A stretch of 64,000 nt of DNA from Physella acuta (lineage: Eukaryota; Mollusca; Gastropoda; Physidae). The translations under genes were made by a program, and so were the position numbers. Below the pieces are notes generated by a model. It was not told where the DNA came from. It searched no databases and saw only the letters and a program-made list of their open reading frames with translations. Of the stretch, positions 11,906-27,112 are shown in pieces (the first letter of the stretch is position 1; each line of letters begins with the position of its first letter). Location of the stretch: contig NW_026732312.1 of assembly GCF_028476545.1 (NCBI RefSeq), forward strand, positions 342,501 to 406,500, in the 5' to 3' direction.

Positions 11906-13892
11906 TAAATATTTACATAAAACAAGCCATACACACACAAATACATCTGTATAAAATGTAGATATCTTTAGGTTAGCTTTTTTTGTTCTAAATATACATG
12001 TGTATATATATATTTTTTTAATTTATAGATGTAAATATATATCTTTTGAATGATATAGAAGTTTTAAAGAAGACCTATTCCAAATAGTCTTTTCTAGGAA
12101 GTTTTTGTTTTAATGTGCACACAACCCAGGCTACCAGCGCCCTATACACACTAACAGAAACAATGGAATGTTTATACATTCTTCTGCTTGCATTATACCA
12201 TGGGGCAACACACACACACACTTACAGAAACAATGGAATGTTGATGTGTTTTGCTGCTTACATTATAACATGGGGCAACACACATACAATAACAGAAACA
12301 ATGGAATGTTGTGTTTTTATGCTAGCAGCAACCAAATAAATAATTAAAACTTTCTCTAGCCTTCATAAAAGACACAGTAGTCTGATGCTGTAAATTATTC
12401 TCAATTTATGATTAGCCATATGTTTTTTCAAAAACTGCCAAAGTTACTCAGAGCCTGAACTTTTCTCTAGGTTAGGAAAATCTGATAATGAAGAGATATT
12501 TCTTAAAATGAAAGTTGGATAAAAAGTAATAAGAAAGTCACAAACCAAGGTGAAGGTCGTCATGTTGTGAGCCACTGAAATCAGTGAAATCAGACCAACA
12601 CAGAAGGAGAAGATCATTATCAATATCAGCTACGGCAACTCAAGCCACTGACAGATGACAAGTCATATTCATTCTCAGTTGGCAATGACATTAGACATGC
12701 CATTTCAAATGTCATGAAAATAAATAAATAACTGAAGGAATAGAGTACCCTCTAAACGAGCACAGATTTCCCCTTTCACATTATCAAACTTTCAAAAAAA
12801 TATGCATGCTTCAATATATGCACAACCTAGCTTTTAGCACAAATCCTAGAACATAACACAAGGAGCTATGCTGAATAACATCATAAATTATCTGAAATCA
12901 CTGCATGTTATCTTAAATCATTCAATTCGCAACATGATATCCTGTATCACAACACCTTATCCTAGAAGAGTTCAACACATTATCCACACTTAGCACAAAA
13001 ATTATCCTAAATTATTCATAGCACAAGCTCCCTAAGATAAAAGAGTACAGAAATTCACAGAAGAACATAAACATTCTTGTCTCGCACTGACGTTTTTTTT
13101 GTCAACTTTTTCAAGTTTCTTAACAACAAAAAATTATTAAAAGCTTATAAATTAATCCATTAAAGTAGTGTACAAAATTGGTGTTAGAGATGACTATGGT
13201 CACATATAGATTGCACTGTTTAGTTCATTATGCAACCCGCTGTTATTATCTAAAGCCACTCTACAAAACAATAGACACTTAAGTAAACAGTTTGAAGAAA
13301 GAAAATTTTTGGAAGCGCAGGGTGTAAATACATGAAACAAGGTTACAAATCAGCCTGGTTGATTACTTTAGAACATTTGATAAAAATAGGTTGATAAATA
13401 AAACAAGTAGACAACAAGAAAATAAAATTAATGACACAAACCTAAGACATGTCCACAATAGTTCTGGTGGTAAGTACAGGGAGTTTTCTAACTAGACAGA
13501 GGCTGTCCTTTAAATACAGTTAACATCACAACTTTTTAAAATGTTTTTCTGGTTAGTGTTAAAAATACAAAAAAAATAGGTATTTGAAATTTAAGTTTAA
13601 ACTTTTTTGAGTTTGGATTGCAATTAAATATCAAATTAAGGTCAAGACTTTTAGTTAAAAATCCAATATAAATAAATTAATAAAACTTTTTTGATTTCAG
13701 ATAACAATGAAATTCTGCTACATCAAGGCATATCATTAATTTTATTTCTGGGACATGCTCCCGTTCACTCCTGTCTTCCTAACATAAAATCTTATTTACA
13801 ATTTTTACAATTCCTCATTTGCGTGATCAAAGATTTCATACAAATGCCAAAGCACACACGCACATACACACCAGCATGCCCAAACATAACCT
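11906..13892 (-). other. Probable UGCG 3' UTR
   Basis: No coding signal on either strand. Contains a ~65-bp triplicated segment (12151-12311). The extent is inferred from the candidate AATAAA at 11905-11900 and not otherwise shown. Confidence 0.4.
12151..12311. repeat. ~65-bp repeat, three copies
   Basis: ACAGAAACAATGGAATGTT followed by a variable block and TGGGGCAACACACA, repeated three times with CA-dinucleotide length differences. Confidence 0.8.
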
Positions 13893-16800
13893 TCATGACA
13901 CAGACACATTTTCTAAACTGTTATCCACCACAACCTTCCCACCCCACTTGATCTTGTATCTCCGGTTCCTCCACACCACATGGTCCTTTAAGTGACCCAT
14001 GAGAATGATGTAAGGGGAGAGGAACTCACGCAGAAGCCACGCCACCACGTACTCAAACTTTGAGAAAGGCATGGGACCATTCTAAAACAAACAAAAAAGA
14101 AAAAATATTAGCAAAATAAACCTACTTTTTTTAAAATAAAAAATGACCTTATTCAATGCAATGTCAACTATTTTAACACTATGTGCAATGCTGCACACAG
14201 CAGCTAAAAAAAACCTCCTAGTAAATTGCAACCACTTTACAACCTCTTCAGCTAAAATGTCCTTATTAACAACAAGCCCTGACATTGGTAAAAAAAAAAA
14301 ACCCTTTTAAAGGGGACAACTAAACCAATAAATCAATAGGACATCAATAAATTACTTTAAACATGTGCAATGTTCAACTGCATTAATAATATCTAATCCC
14401 CTTTTGAACCGGTTCATATAGCCAGTCAAGCGTAGAGGAAATGTCTGCTGGCAAAAATCTGGCAACAATCCAAGCAGGTCAACACAATGTTTATGGTAAC
14501 AAGGGTGGCTAGCAACCTTCCTGTTACACATGATTGATTTCTGGCCCACATCACAGTAGTGGGTGTGTGCTTCATGTGAAAAGGTTCCAACTGCCTCTCC
14601 CCCCCCCCCCCCCCAACAATAACACAATGAAGGCTCTGATTACAATTAGAGACACCAAATTATGATCATTACTCAACTTTTCTTTGAATGTGCCAGAACT
14701 TTTACTCTGTTACATGTTAACACAAAATCAATGACATGTCACTGGAGTGTCAGAAAACTAAAACTAAACTTTTGCTACACTGCTAAAAAAATTATATGAG
14801 GTAAAAATAGATTTTTTTGAATGTGGATTCTGGTTAAATTTTTTTTTTAACCAGGCGTATGTTGACAAATAAAAGAATGAATAAAAGTACTGATAAGATT
14901 ACAAAACACACTATGGTGAACTTAGCAAGATTTTTTTTTATCAGAACAGTTATCACTAAAATCTGCCCACCAAAAAGATATTTCCTGTGGGCATCACATC
15001 CACACAATTAGATAAACTGACTAGTCAATTGTTAAGAAAGGTAGCAGCAGAGTTTGGGCCAAGTGTGATAATATGAACCATTAAAAAGTAGAAAAAGACC
15101 ATAGAACTGTGTTAACTATATCTCTGTAGACAGATAAAAAATTTTTTATCTGCATACAACTATTACTTCAAGATAAGTTTAGGTTTATTAGCTGTTGTTG
15201 TTGCCCATTTATATTTTCCCATCAACATTATTAAAGATGGCAAATAATTTTTAAAAAAAAGTCTATACATTTTACTCATTAGACATAACTTTAAAATTGA
15301 ACAGTGGCTAGTCTTTAAAACCAACACTATCGTTTTTTAATACTTCTCATGAACAGTTTAAACAAGATTATTATAATACTAAAATGTGAACAATACTTCT
15401 TGGGACCTTTTGCAACACAAGTTTTGTGTACTATAGTTATGTTGATAGATTTATACTCAATTAGTTGTGTTTTTAAAACTATTATAAACTGAGACAGAGG
15501 TAGTCAGAGAAAAAAAATGGAGAAAGTAGTCACAGAAAGGAAATGGAGAAAGTAGACACAAAAAATAATGGAGAAAGTAGTCACAGAAAATAATGGAGAA
15601 AGTAGTCACAGAAAGGAAATGAAGAAAGTAGTCAAAGTAATGGAGAAAGTAGTCACAGAAAGGAAATGGAGAAAGTAGTCAAAGTAATGGAGAAAGTAGT
15701 CACAGAAAGGAAATGGAGAAAGTAGTCACAGAAAGGAAATGGAGAAAGTAGTCACAGAAAATAATGGAGAAAGTAGTCACAGAAAAAAAATGGAGAAAGT
15801 AGTCACAGAAAGGAAATGAAGAAAGTAGTCAAAGTAATGGAGAAAGTAGTCACAGAAAGGAAATGGAGAAAGTAGTCACAGAAAGGAAATGGAGAGTCAG
15901 AAAGAGTTAGTAACTAAAAGGAGTGAGAGAGGAAGTAGTAAGAGAGAGAGAGAATAATGCCAATTCCTCTCGTCCTCAACTGTAAAGAAAAGTGGATGGA
16001 AACTGTGACTGAAAACATCTATTCTTTGTACACTACGTCTACCATTAATAAGATGAAGAGAGAAAATGACAGATAGAGAGTGATTACTTCTGTTTAAATA
16101 ATAAACTTACCTCCACAATTCTGAAGAGAATATAATCACTGAGAAACCACAGTAAAAAGTGTCCTAAAAAGAATGCCAATGGAGAAATATCAAAAATGAA
16201 ATTGGCTGCCAAAGCTGTGAAAGTCCCTAACACAACACTCTCTCCTAGAGGTTCAAGGAATATTAAAGTTGGCACCATCGTCATTCGAAGTTGGGCCCAC
16301 CTAGAGAGAAAAATTAAAACAAGTTTTCTTAATTTAACTCTAAATTCAAGAATAAAAACAACAGTAAAATTTGTATAAGATTTTAAACCTAATATTTCTA
16401 TTAAGTTTGTTTACTAAATGTTTACTTTTTTATTTAAAATGATCTCTACTTAACTGAAAAAAAATGTCACAAAGTCCCCATACCTCCATACAAAAATTAA
16501 AATATCCTGCTATAAATGTTCAGGACTAAATTTTAAAAAGTATAACATAGACTAGCAACTGATGAACAGTATGAGCAACCTACCTAACTAATCTATTGTG
16601 GAATTCAGATATAGAACAATTCCCTGAGTTCTGTAGAGCTGGTGTTGTTGCCAGAACAACTTTATAGTTTCTGGAACAACATACATAAAAATATCATAAT
16701 ATGAAAATGGAATGTATAGCTAAAGATAATTACAATGCAATCACATCAAAACTACAACTTAATTTAATTAAACTCAGCTTGTTAAATTTTCCTTAATTAT

Positions 16801-19140
16801 TGTGAAGATTATGTAAAAATAATTCCAGAAAGTTGGTAATCTACTCACTGAGCTCTGATGGCCTCTGCCATGAAATGGTCCTCTGCAAGATACTTCCCAA
16901 ACTCAGCCAGGCCTCCGGCTTTGTCCAGGACATCTCGTCGCAGTAAACTAGACATGCCAGTAGAACAGTTGATGCCAACTGCATTGGCACTCAAACAGTT
17001 TCTGGCCTGCATAGTTCCAAAGTAAACCTAAATAGAAATCAAGGAATTTTAAGAAGTTGTTAGAGTATGTTTGCACATACAGCACATAAAACCACAAGGC
17101 CATATATAACAAAACATAAAGGCTTATTGACAAAGTGAAATCTTTTAAAATTCAATGTAAACATGTCAAGAAGATGTACAAACCTGCTGGTAAACTGCAC
17201 CAAACCCTTTTCTTGTGGCACAGTAAGGCATCTGGATAACTAATCCTACATCAGGCTTCAGAAGGTGGTACATTTCATACAGGGTTGTGGGTGTCACTTT
17301 AAAAAAAAAAATCATAACGGTTGTGGGCATCACTAAATACTTTTACAACAGTTTACAGAAATCATTTTGACACTAAATGATTGAATCAGGATACATTTTT
17401 TTTTTTAATACAGAAAGGTTACTTCTTATGTGAAGTCAAAACTGAGAAACTACAGAGACAACTTGATACTTAATATTGCTCTATTTTTGAGCTATCAGGA
17501 AAGTACTCATTACAAAACTGTCTTCAAAAGCAAATTGAGAGTGAAAACTTACTTTTAATCCCAGTGTCAGAAATAACAATGTTATCATATTGAGCTGCTT
17601 CATATGGCCTAACCATGTTGTTAATTTTCCCATTTGGTCCGACATTTTTTAAACCTGGCAAACAGACAAATATTTTTGGTTTAATAACTTGGAACAATTA
17701 GTTAAGACAAAGCAAGAGCCAAAAGGTATAGAGAATATTTAATAGTTAACTAAATGAAATTAAAATAGTTGCTATTAATAAAACAAACTTGTTTAGTAGT
17801 TAGAAAGCTTACCAATAAAAAGTTTGGCATCTACTTTAGGGTAACTATCAATCAAACTTTTAACTACAAGGATTGCTGGATCATTGTCATCCTGAACACT
17901 AAACAACAATTCATACTGTGGAATACAACATGCAGTCTGTGTAAAAGTAGATGACATTAACAGATGCTAAAAAGCAGATCACATTTAACAAGAACTTCAC
18001 AAAAAATCCAAATAAGTTTAGATTAGTAAATTACATGGAAATTGTAGCATAAGAGAAATTATACAAGCAGATCAAATAAAAGAAGTGTAGTTTTGACTAA
18101 GTCAGGGTTTATTGTCACCCCCCCCCCCCTGGACCGTGTCACAATGTGATGTCTGCAACCCTAACCCAGCCTTAGGGCATTACTGTGTGAGCTCAAATTT
18201 CTGTTTAAAGTTAGGTTTTATGTTTTAATCCGCCACATGCAAAAAAATATACTTACAACAGGATAAGTCTGTGTGAAAAATGTTTCCAAGTTACTTTTCA
18301 AATTAATGTCAACACCTGTCAGTGGCTTGATAATAGAAATCCCTGGTAGTTTTTCTTTCGGGATGACTGGTTCTAACTTCTTATAAAGATGACAAAGGCT
18401 GCCGGAAAAGAAAATTAATTATAAGTTTCACAGATATAGAAAACATCTGAATTCATTTCATGTGTTATGTTTATAAGGTTGACATAATCGCATTAACAAA
18501 CATTTTTTGTTCACAGTTTTTTAACAATAAGGCTTACTGCTGTTGAATATTTTAATTAACCTACTCTTGTAGTTTTGATTATCTAGGCCCCTATATATTT
18601 TATAACAACAATGACCAAAAAATGTCTGTGTAGTTCCACTAAACTACAAATTGAGTAGCCTACATAATATAGGCCAACATATTCATAATACTAGATCTAA
18701 TACATATTATTATTAGACTACATATTTTATTAATAATTATTTCTTAGTTGTTTAATGTTAAGAGTGGCATTATCCTTCTACATAGGCTACACTACACACC
18801 ACACATATATCACACAATGACCCTTTACTAAAGTTTTGGGGGTCTACTACTATACATCATCTAGTAGTACATAACCTGAAATGTCCTCATTCATTAAAAA
18901 TAAAAACGGTATGATTTAAACACCAAAGTCCAAAATGGTGTGTTGACTGCTGGCAAGAGCAGATAACTACATATTGTAGGCCACTTGATTTAACAGGACA
19001 ACAATCTTTAAATTTATATTGGAATGAAAGACTCACCCGAAACAAATAGAAACAATGTGAATGGCCCATTGGCACAGCCATCCTATTAAAAAGGCAGAAG
19101 CTATGACCGTAGCCCCAATGGCAAAATAATCAACACTCAT
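13893..19140 (-). CDS. UGCG: Ceramide glucosyltransferase (glucosylceramide synthase)
   Basis: Coding exons: 19140-19037, 18398-18257, 17915-17813, 17654-17553, 17296-17184, 17027-16849, 16670-16584, 16300-16111, 14081-13893. All have AG/GT borders and one frame; 402 aa (human 394). The enzyme moves glucose from UDP-Glc to ceramide on the cytosolic Golgi face, the first step to glucosphingolipids (established family knowledge). Visible: N-terminal membrane anchor (residues ~5-34), [15 protein letters not shown]1 in VQDDND (D94), D2 in ISDTGI (D146), Cys209 in NCSTGMSS, D3 in AEDHFMA (D238), RLVRW (274-278), hydrophobic C-terminal segments (~280-375). Alignment by eye to human is nearly gap-free with an offset of +2. 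The residue matching human His193 is Gln195 (FGTMQARN against FGTSHPRY). Exon 1 is preceded by a probable 5' UTR intron. Confidence 0.95.
14082..16110 (-). other. UGCG intron 8, with one tandem array
   Basis: Two-kilobase intron between exons 8 and 9. Holds the GGAGAAAGTAGTCACAG array, a C-run at 14600-14614 and otherwise plain AT-rich DNA. Confidence 0.7.
15501..15895. repeat. ~26-bp repeat GGAGAAAGTAGTCACAGAAAG
   Basis: About 16 purine-rich units of GGAGAAAGTAGTCACAGAAAG plus GAAAT, with shorter GTCAAAGTAAT variants. Inside UGCG intron 8. Confidence 0.95.
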
Positions 19141-19191
19141 AGCTTCATCGTGGGCTGGGCTAGTTTCTTGAGGGCCGACTAGATCTAGGCG

Positions 19192-19398
19192 TCTATCAGG
19201 AAAGTGTAAAGAATGACTCAGTGACGTATATCATCAATGATTGCCAGGTAAGCAAAAACATTTTAAATTCAAAACGTTATGTTTTTAATTGATATTTTCC
19301 AAAATTAAGTTAAATTTATACAAACAATGATAAATAGATGTTTAACTAACAAAGAGTTAATGTAATTCAAAGTGAGGTGGTTGATTTGGATACATACC
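19192..19398 (-). other. UGCG: Probable 5' UTR intron of UGCG
   Basis: On the minus strand a donor-like CACAG/GTATGT has its exon side ending at 19398, and an acceptor-like TCCTGATAG/ACGCC opens the coding exon at 19192, so an intron of ~205 bp could separate a non-coding first exon (from roughly 19500) from the ATG exon. No transcript evidence. Confidence 0.4.
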
Positions 19399-19559
19399 TG
19401 TGGACCGAATTCGAAATGTCACAGCTGCGAACTACCTGGCTAGACTACCTGGGAATTCAGAGTAGCCTACATTCACTATGGTAGCTAGGCCTATGCTTTT
19501 GTTTGGTTTACGTTGGCGCAGTGTATTATGAATGTGCTGCGTGTTGTGACAATTGGGTC

Positions 19560-20289
19560 AATCGACTTGCTTGTGACGTCTCCACGTAAAACTACGGCAA
19601 AGTTCTCAACTTGTTTTTAAAGATTTTTTTTCCTTTTTACATATAGATCTAATTGATTTTTTTTATAGATTGAACTGATCAAATGTCCCGTTGACCTTTA
19701 TAGGGGCCACAGACGTCATTCTAAAATGCTGTAATTGATTTTGTCCTCAGAGAAAGCTATGTTTTTTGACCGAGCTGTGTGCCGAGTCCCTATATATGCG
19801 GCCAATATCTTTTAAAAACATTTTTGTTCGTTTCTGTTTTCAAATATATTAGCCTAAAAGCTGTTTTACTAGATCTAGTAACTTTAAATGCCGACTTTTT
19901 TCTCTCATTTTTATCGATTACCCGCGTGCCCACATTTCTAATCGTATTACGCCAATCGGAGATTACAATGCTTTAACTCAACAATTGGGGTTAGAGTTGG
20001 GTTTACATTAGGATAGATTAAATTGTTTTTACTGTTGAATTTAGCCTACCATCTGATTAGGCCGAGGTTGTATAGAGCTTTTGGATTTATTCTTCCTGGA
20101 TAATCGCGTGGGTATGGGGAAGTTGTTGGTTCAAGGATGTTACACCTAAAGGCTATGTCTGAGAGGGGGGGGGGGGGGTAAGGGGGTCGATGATTTCGTC
20201 ACTTCAGATGTTCTGTCGTCCAAGTTTGACATCCCAATAAAGACGGTTTAAGAGAAATCACTTTCACAGAAAGGGGAAACCCACACAGG
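19560..20289. other. Upstream flank of UGCG, nothing certain
   Basis: The presumed promoter side of UGCG includes a TGACGTC at 19574. No TATA box is obvious. The rest is unannotated AT-rich DNA with a G-run at 20166. Confidence 0.3.
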
Positions 20290-20460
20290 TGCCAACAGAG
20301 TTTCTTCCCCCGAAAAAATTCTACCGCCCCCCCCCCTCCCCCCGAACGAAATGAAATTTATATAATTTATATAGAAAATATATACTTTTAACAGTGTCCG
20401 CCCCCCCCCCCCCCCGAAAATTTCAAGTGCCCCCCACGGAGAAGAAAGTCTGGAAGAATT
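20290..20460 (-). mobile_element. G-rich hAT-like MITE, minus orientation
   Basis: Reverse-complement copy: AGAGTTTCTTCCCCCG end, CGAACGAAATGAAATTTATA, TTAACAGTGTCCGCCCCC, GAAAATTTCAAGTGCCCC, and AGTCTGGAAGAA at the other end. Long C runs replace the G runs of plus-strand copies. Confidence 0.75.
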
Positions 20461-20490
20461 ATTGGGTGCCAAGATGTTATTTATACATTC

Positions 20491-21759
<1,269 letters not shown>

Positions 21760-21852
<93 letters not shown>

Positions 21853-22133
21853 GGGCGTAGCGAGGGGGGTGCGGGGGTGCGGACCGCACCGGGTGACACC
21901 ATTTAGGGGGGTGACACCAAGGCAAAAAATAGCAAAATATATAGAGAAAAACTTGAGGGGGGGGTGCAAATCGAAAGTTTGAGGGGGGGGGGGGGTGCAA
22001 ATCAAAAACTTGAGGGGGGGGGGTGCAAATCGAAAACTTGAAAGTTTGTCCCCGGGAAGGGTCGCAACGCCTCTGGGGGGGGGGGTGACACCATTAAGTG
22101 CCGCACCGGGTGACACCCGACCTCGCTACGCCA

Positions 22134-22200
<67 letters not shown>
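21760..22200. repeat. (TA)n tract split by a hAT-like MITE
   Basis: TA runs at 21760-21849 and 22137-22200 flank the element at 21850-22136 and were one tract before the insertion. The TA flanks hide any target duplication. Confidence 0.9.
21850..22136 (+). mobile_element. hAT-like MITE, CAG(G/T)GGCGTAGCGAGG ends
   Basis: Begins CAGGGGCGTAGCGAGG and ends CCTCGCTACGCCACTG, a terminal inverted repeat. Carries GCGGACCGCACCGGGTGACACC near both ends in opposite senses and GGGGTGCAAATCGAAAG repeats in the middle. A sister copy in reverse arrangement is at 57339-57565. Confidence 0.85.
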
Positions 22201-23663
<1,463 letters not shown>

Positions 23664-23858
23664 CAGAGGCGTAGCGAAGGGGGGGGGGTGGGTACATATG
23701 CCCCCGGGCGCCGACCCTAGGGGCGCCAAAATGGGTTGGAAAAAAATTAAAAGCTCATTTTGACTGCAGTTTTGAGTTATAAACATAAAAAATATAGAGG
23801 GGAGAGCGTCAAGTTGAAAGTTTGTCCCCGGGCGCCGGGAGGGATCGCTACGCCTCTG
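23664..23858 (+). mobile_element. 195-bp hAT-like MITE with 8-bp target duplication
   Basis: CAGAGGCGTAGCGAAGG to CGCTACGCCTCTG, flanked by TGTAGGTC (23656-23663) and TGTAGATC (23859-23866), 7 of 8 identical. Internal CCCCGGGCGCCGACCCTAGG and GCTCATTTTGACTGCAGTTTT are shared with the long elements at 35906 and 52370. Confidence 0.9.
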
Positions 23859-24249
23859 TGTAGATCATAGATTTCCGTGTATCGACACCGGCGTCCCTCA
23901 GTCGTAAAAGACAATGGAGATGAACATAGTAAGTGACCTTTGAAAGCCCCATTGTTGATGGGACGGGGAATCGATTTGTGTGTACATTTTCCCTCAGCGT
24001 TTCTGGAACTACTTTCTGTGTATTTGGTTATTGGGTTACATATTTATGCGCCATGTGAGTTGACATTTATTATTTTAACAAATGGCCCAAACACTTAATT
24101 CACTTTACAATCATATTAAGGGATCAAATTTAAAAAAAAAACTGACAGAGAATCAAATGCACAGAGTTTCTCCTGAATGCTAAAGCAAGTCCGCCGCCCT
24201 AACAAAATAGAAATAGTAATTTTTAATAGAAATTATATAGTCCTACTTA

Positions 24250-24326
24250 ACCAGTGTCGTCCCCCCCCCCCCCCCCCGAAAATATAAATCCGCCCCACAA
24301 CCCCATGAAAATTTCAAGTGCCGACA
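24250..24326 (-). mobile_element. Fragment of the G-rich MITE
   Basis: CAGTGTCGTCCCCCC followed by GAAAATATAAATCCG and ATGAAAATTTCAAGTGCC: central part of the TTTCTTCCAG family in reverse, without its ends. Confidence 0.6.
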
Positions 24327-24639
24327 AATATTTTATGGGAGTTGCTGGGTTAATGTAATGTTGAATGGAAGTGAATGTAGTGTTGCATGCTATTATTTCC
24401 TTGCATTTTCGATATCTGTTTTTAGAGTACCATAGATTATATTAACTGTGCTATTGTGTTCTTTATAGTGCATTGTTATCCATGAAAGTTTGTGGTGTAA
24501 ATATTTTAGATATGAAACCTTTATCTTGAGTTAACGAAACTTTTGTTTAATAATCTCTAGTGTGTGTGTTGTTTTGTTTCGTGTTTGTCGTTGTTTTATC
24601 TGTTTGTTCTAGGTAGTGCTGCACATTTAATTGTGGGCC

Positions 24640-25020
24640 CGCGCGTTCACAATATGTACATCTTGAGGCATAGGAGAACATCAGGAGGGGGGTGAAATAC
24701 ACATCGACACATTCTTTTGACGATTTTTACCTCCCCTGTCACCTATCGACACGCATGCTCACAAAACGTCAGACCCTCTACACACAAAAATGACGTCACA
24801 CTTCGGTGTGAATTGCAATATTTATCTTATAACCACGTTAATTATATATAACGTTTAATTTACACCAAAGTCTGTATAAATGCGAAATAGCTGTAAACAT
24901 ATAGTTTAAAAATAGCTTTTTAAAATAAAAATAAAGTTTGACGTCACAGTTTCTGAACACCCCCTCCCACACCTTGTCACAAAAATCAGACCCACCCCCG
25001 GGGAGTGTTCCATAATTTAC
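24640..25020. mobile_element. Diverged Harbinger-like MITE
   Basis: TTTTGACGATTTTTACCTCCC, CACAAAACGTCAGACCC, ATGACGTCACACTTC and TTTGACGTCACAGTTTCTGAACACCCCC match, in order, the intact copy at 59127-59540. The ends are eroded, so borders are approximate. Confidence 0.55.
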
Positions 25021-25917
25021 CAGCATTGGAACACAGAAGAAATACTTGTAAAGACCGGCCACGATATTTCCACTAGAATCTGATATCCGAAAGCTACGTT
25101 GGAACCTTTTAAAATAGCGTCTCTCGTCACAGCAGGTCCTATAGCATTTCGTTGCCTAAAATAACTGTGTAGGCGGCGATAGACTTCGTGTCCTATTTGG
25201 CTGACGGAATTTGTGGTAACTACGTCATTTCTCTATAGATATGTGAAATGGAAGGAGGAAGATTGGGGTAGTGGCCGGTCTAAAATATTTTAAACTAAGG
25301 GGGTAGGGGGCGGTCTAAAATATTTTAAACTAATGCTGTAAAACAACACAGATAGCTTAATTAAGTATATAATTCGCAGAACAAAGAACGACACAATTAT
25401 TATGAGAAAAATGTATTGTCAAATACGGCTGGTATTGCGTAGCGAGTGTAATTTGTATAGAGGGTGTCACTCGAGAATTCAATTGACAGCCGCTATTAAA
25501 CTTCGGGCTTTTATTGTCGGGATTTTCAATGTCATGACCAGCGGTTGAAAGGGTACCGGGGATCAATGTTCTGTCGATCAATAAATCTACTTATCGAAAT
25601 AGAAATACTTTGGTTCAAGTATAATACAGTTAAATATTATTAAGGCTACCATTTAAAACCCGGCAGTCGTAATGGTTGTGAAAGATAGATAATAATTTAA
25701 AAAAAAACCGGGTTAGAAACTGAGACAAATATTTTTTTAAAAACTCTATTGTGGATCGACATGCTCTGAACACCCAACACTGTTAATGAAACAGTAAAAT
25801 TGATGGTTTATTTTGTCACTCTATTGACAACCTGAAGAGATAAAACTTTGAACAACAACACATCTGACGTTAAATATATTTTAAAATGGAAGTATGCTTA
25901 CGAAAAGGTTGTAATAT
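25021..25917. other. Intergenic, nothing recognised
   Basis: Contains a small direct duplication of CGGTCTAAAATATTTTAAACTA (25276 and 25311). No gene or named repeat supported. Confidence 0.5.
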
Positions 25918-26020
25918 GCAGCGTTTCTTTCAGATTTTTTTTTCAGGGAGCAGGGAGGTACTTGATATTTTCGGGGGCCGGCGGACTCTGGTAAAAGTAT
26001 ATATCTTTTATATTAGTTCG
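25918..26020 (+). mobile_element. Left part of a G-rich MITE
   Basis: GCGTTTCTTTCAGATTTTTTTTTCAGG, then GATATTTTCGGGGG and GGTAAAAGTATATATC; the right half is missing. Confidence 0.55.
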
Positions 26021-26614
26021 CTTCCCTAACGATATAAAGTTGTTTTTATAACATTCAAAATCTAGAAATTTTTAGATAAATAATAAAGGCCTATATTATA
26101 TACGATAGGAAATCCCGAACCCCCCTCCCCCCAAGAATTCCTCCCTTTTGCACATTATAGCGCTAGTCTTGAAACTGCTGGTGTCGGTGGTGTCGCTAAT
26201 TGTTTAAACGGCCGCATGTTGTCACTAGACACATCATGTGACTTGAGCAGAACAATCCCGGCTAGTCCATTTTTTTGGAAAGCTATTTTTACTTTCTGTT
26301 CTGTTTCTAATGTATTTTGGTTCACATTATCTCGTTCTATGCTGCTGAATACAGTCACGTGACTACCTTCAATGCAGAATGTAGGCCAGTCGCTTTTAGC
26401 AGGGGAAATACTTCCACGGTGTCACATGACACCCAAGTTACCTGTCGTTATGTTGAACAACCGCGGCTCTAGTAACACTTTACGTCATGTCAGCAGAAAT
26501 GTTTACCTCATGAATCCATAGGATGGAAACCAACACGTTAGCTTATCAAGGCATGGCCGCTCGTTTAGCCAGTTGAAGCCGAAGTCGGGCTAGTTAAGAT
26601 CAAAGTTTCTTACA
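26021..26614. other. Intergenic, unassigned
   Basis: Mixed-composition DNA between MITE fragments. A 67-codon minus frame at 26358-26155 has no recognisable domain or splice context. Confidence 0.4.
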
Positions 26615-26700
26615 ACCACCGCCCCCTCCCGACCGAAATAGAGAAAAAAAATATACTTAAAACAGTGTCAGCCACCACCCCCGCTGAGAAGAAACTGGTT
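26615..26700 (-). mobile_element. Short fragment of the G-rich MITE
   Basis: ACCGAAATAGAGAAAAAAAATATACTTAAAACAGTGTCAG and CTGAGAAGAAACTGG, a degraded reverse copy lying about 50 bp from the complete copy at 26749. Confidence 0.5.
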
Positions 26701-26748
26701 ACGATTAGGTTTACACGCTGTCGAATTTACAGGTGGGTGAATCACAGC

Positions 26749-26874
26749 CAGTGTTTCTTCCAGACTTTTTTTTCACGGGGGGGGGGGGGGCACTGTTAAA
26801 AATATATATTTTCTATATAAATTTCATTTCGTTCGGGGGGGGGGGGCGGTAGAAGATGCCTGGAAGAAACTCTG
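26749..26874 (+). mobile_element. Compact 126-bp G-rich MITE with perfect target duplication
   Basis: CAGTGTTTCTTCCAGAC at the left and GCCTGGAAGAAACTCTG at the right; flanks ATCACAGC at 26741-26748 and 26875-26882 are identical. The 8-bp duplication and CAG ends place the family with hAT elements. Two G runs flank ACTGTTAAAAATATATATTTTCTATATAAATTTCATTTCGTTC. Confidence 0.9.
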
Positions 26875-27112
26875 ATCACAGCGAGAAATGTCCTTAAGTT
26901 AGAGCTGTCGTTAACAAACGGGTGGGAGGACCCATAAAGCGACAGCTGTTGGTGACGGCCTGCCAAAACCCCCACAATTTTCCCTTTCTTTTTTACCCCT
27001 ACTTTAAAATGACAGTATTTTATGAATAGCTACCTCAACAGCTCTTTACTTTAGCTCACCTTTAGACTGTAAAAACCTTTACAAATGATAAGACAACAAG
27101 AAATCTTCACTT

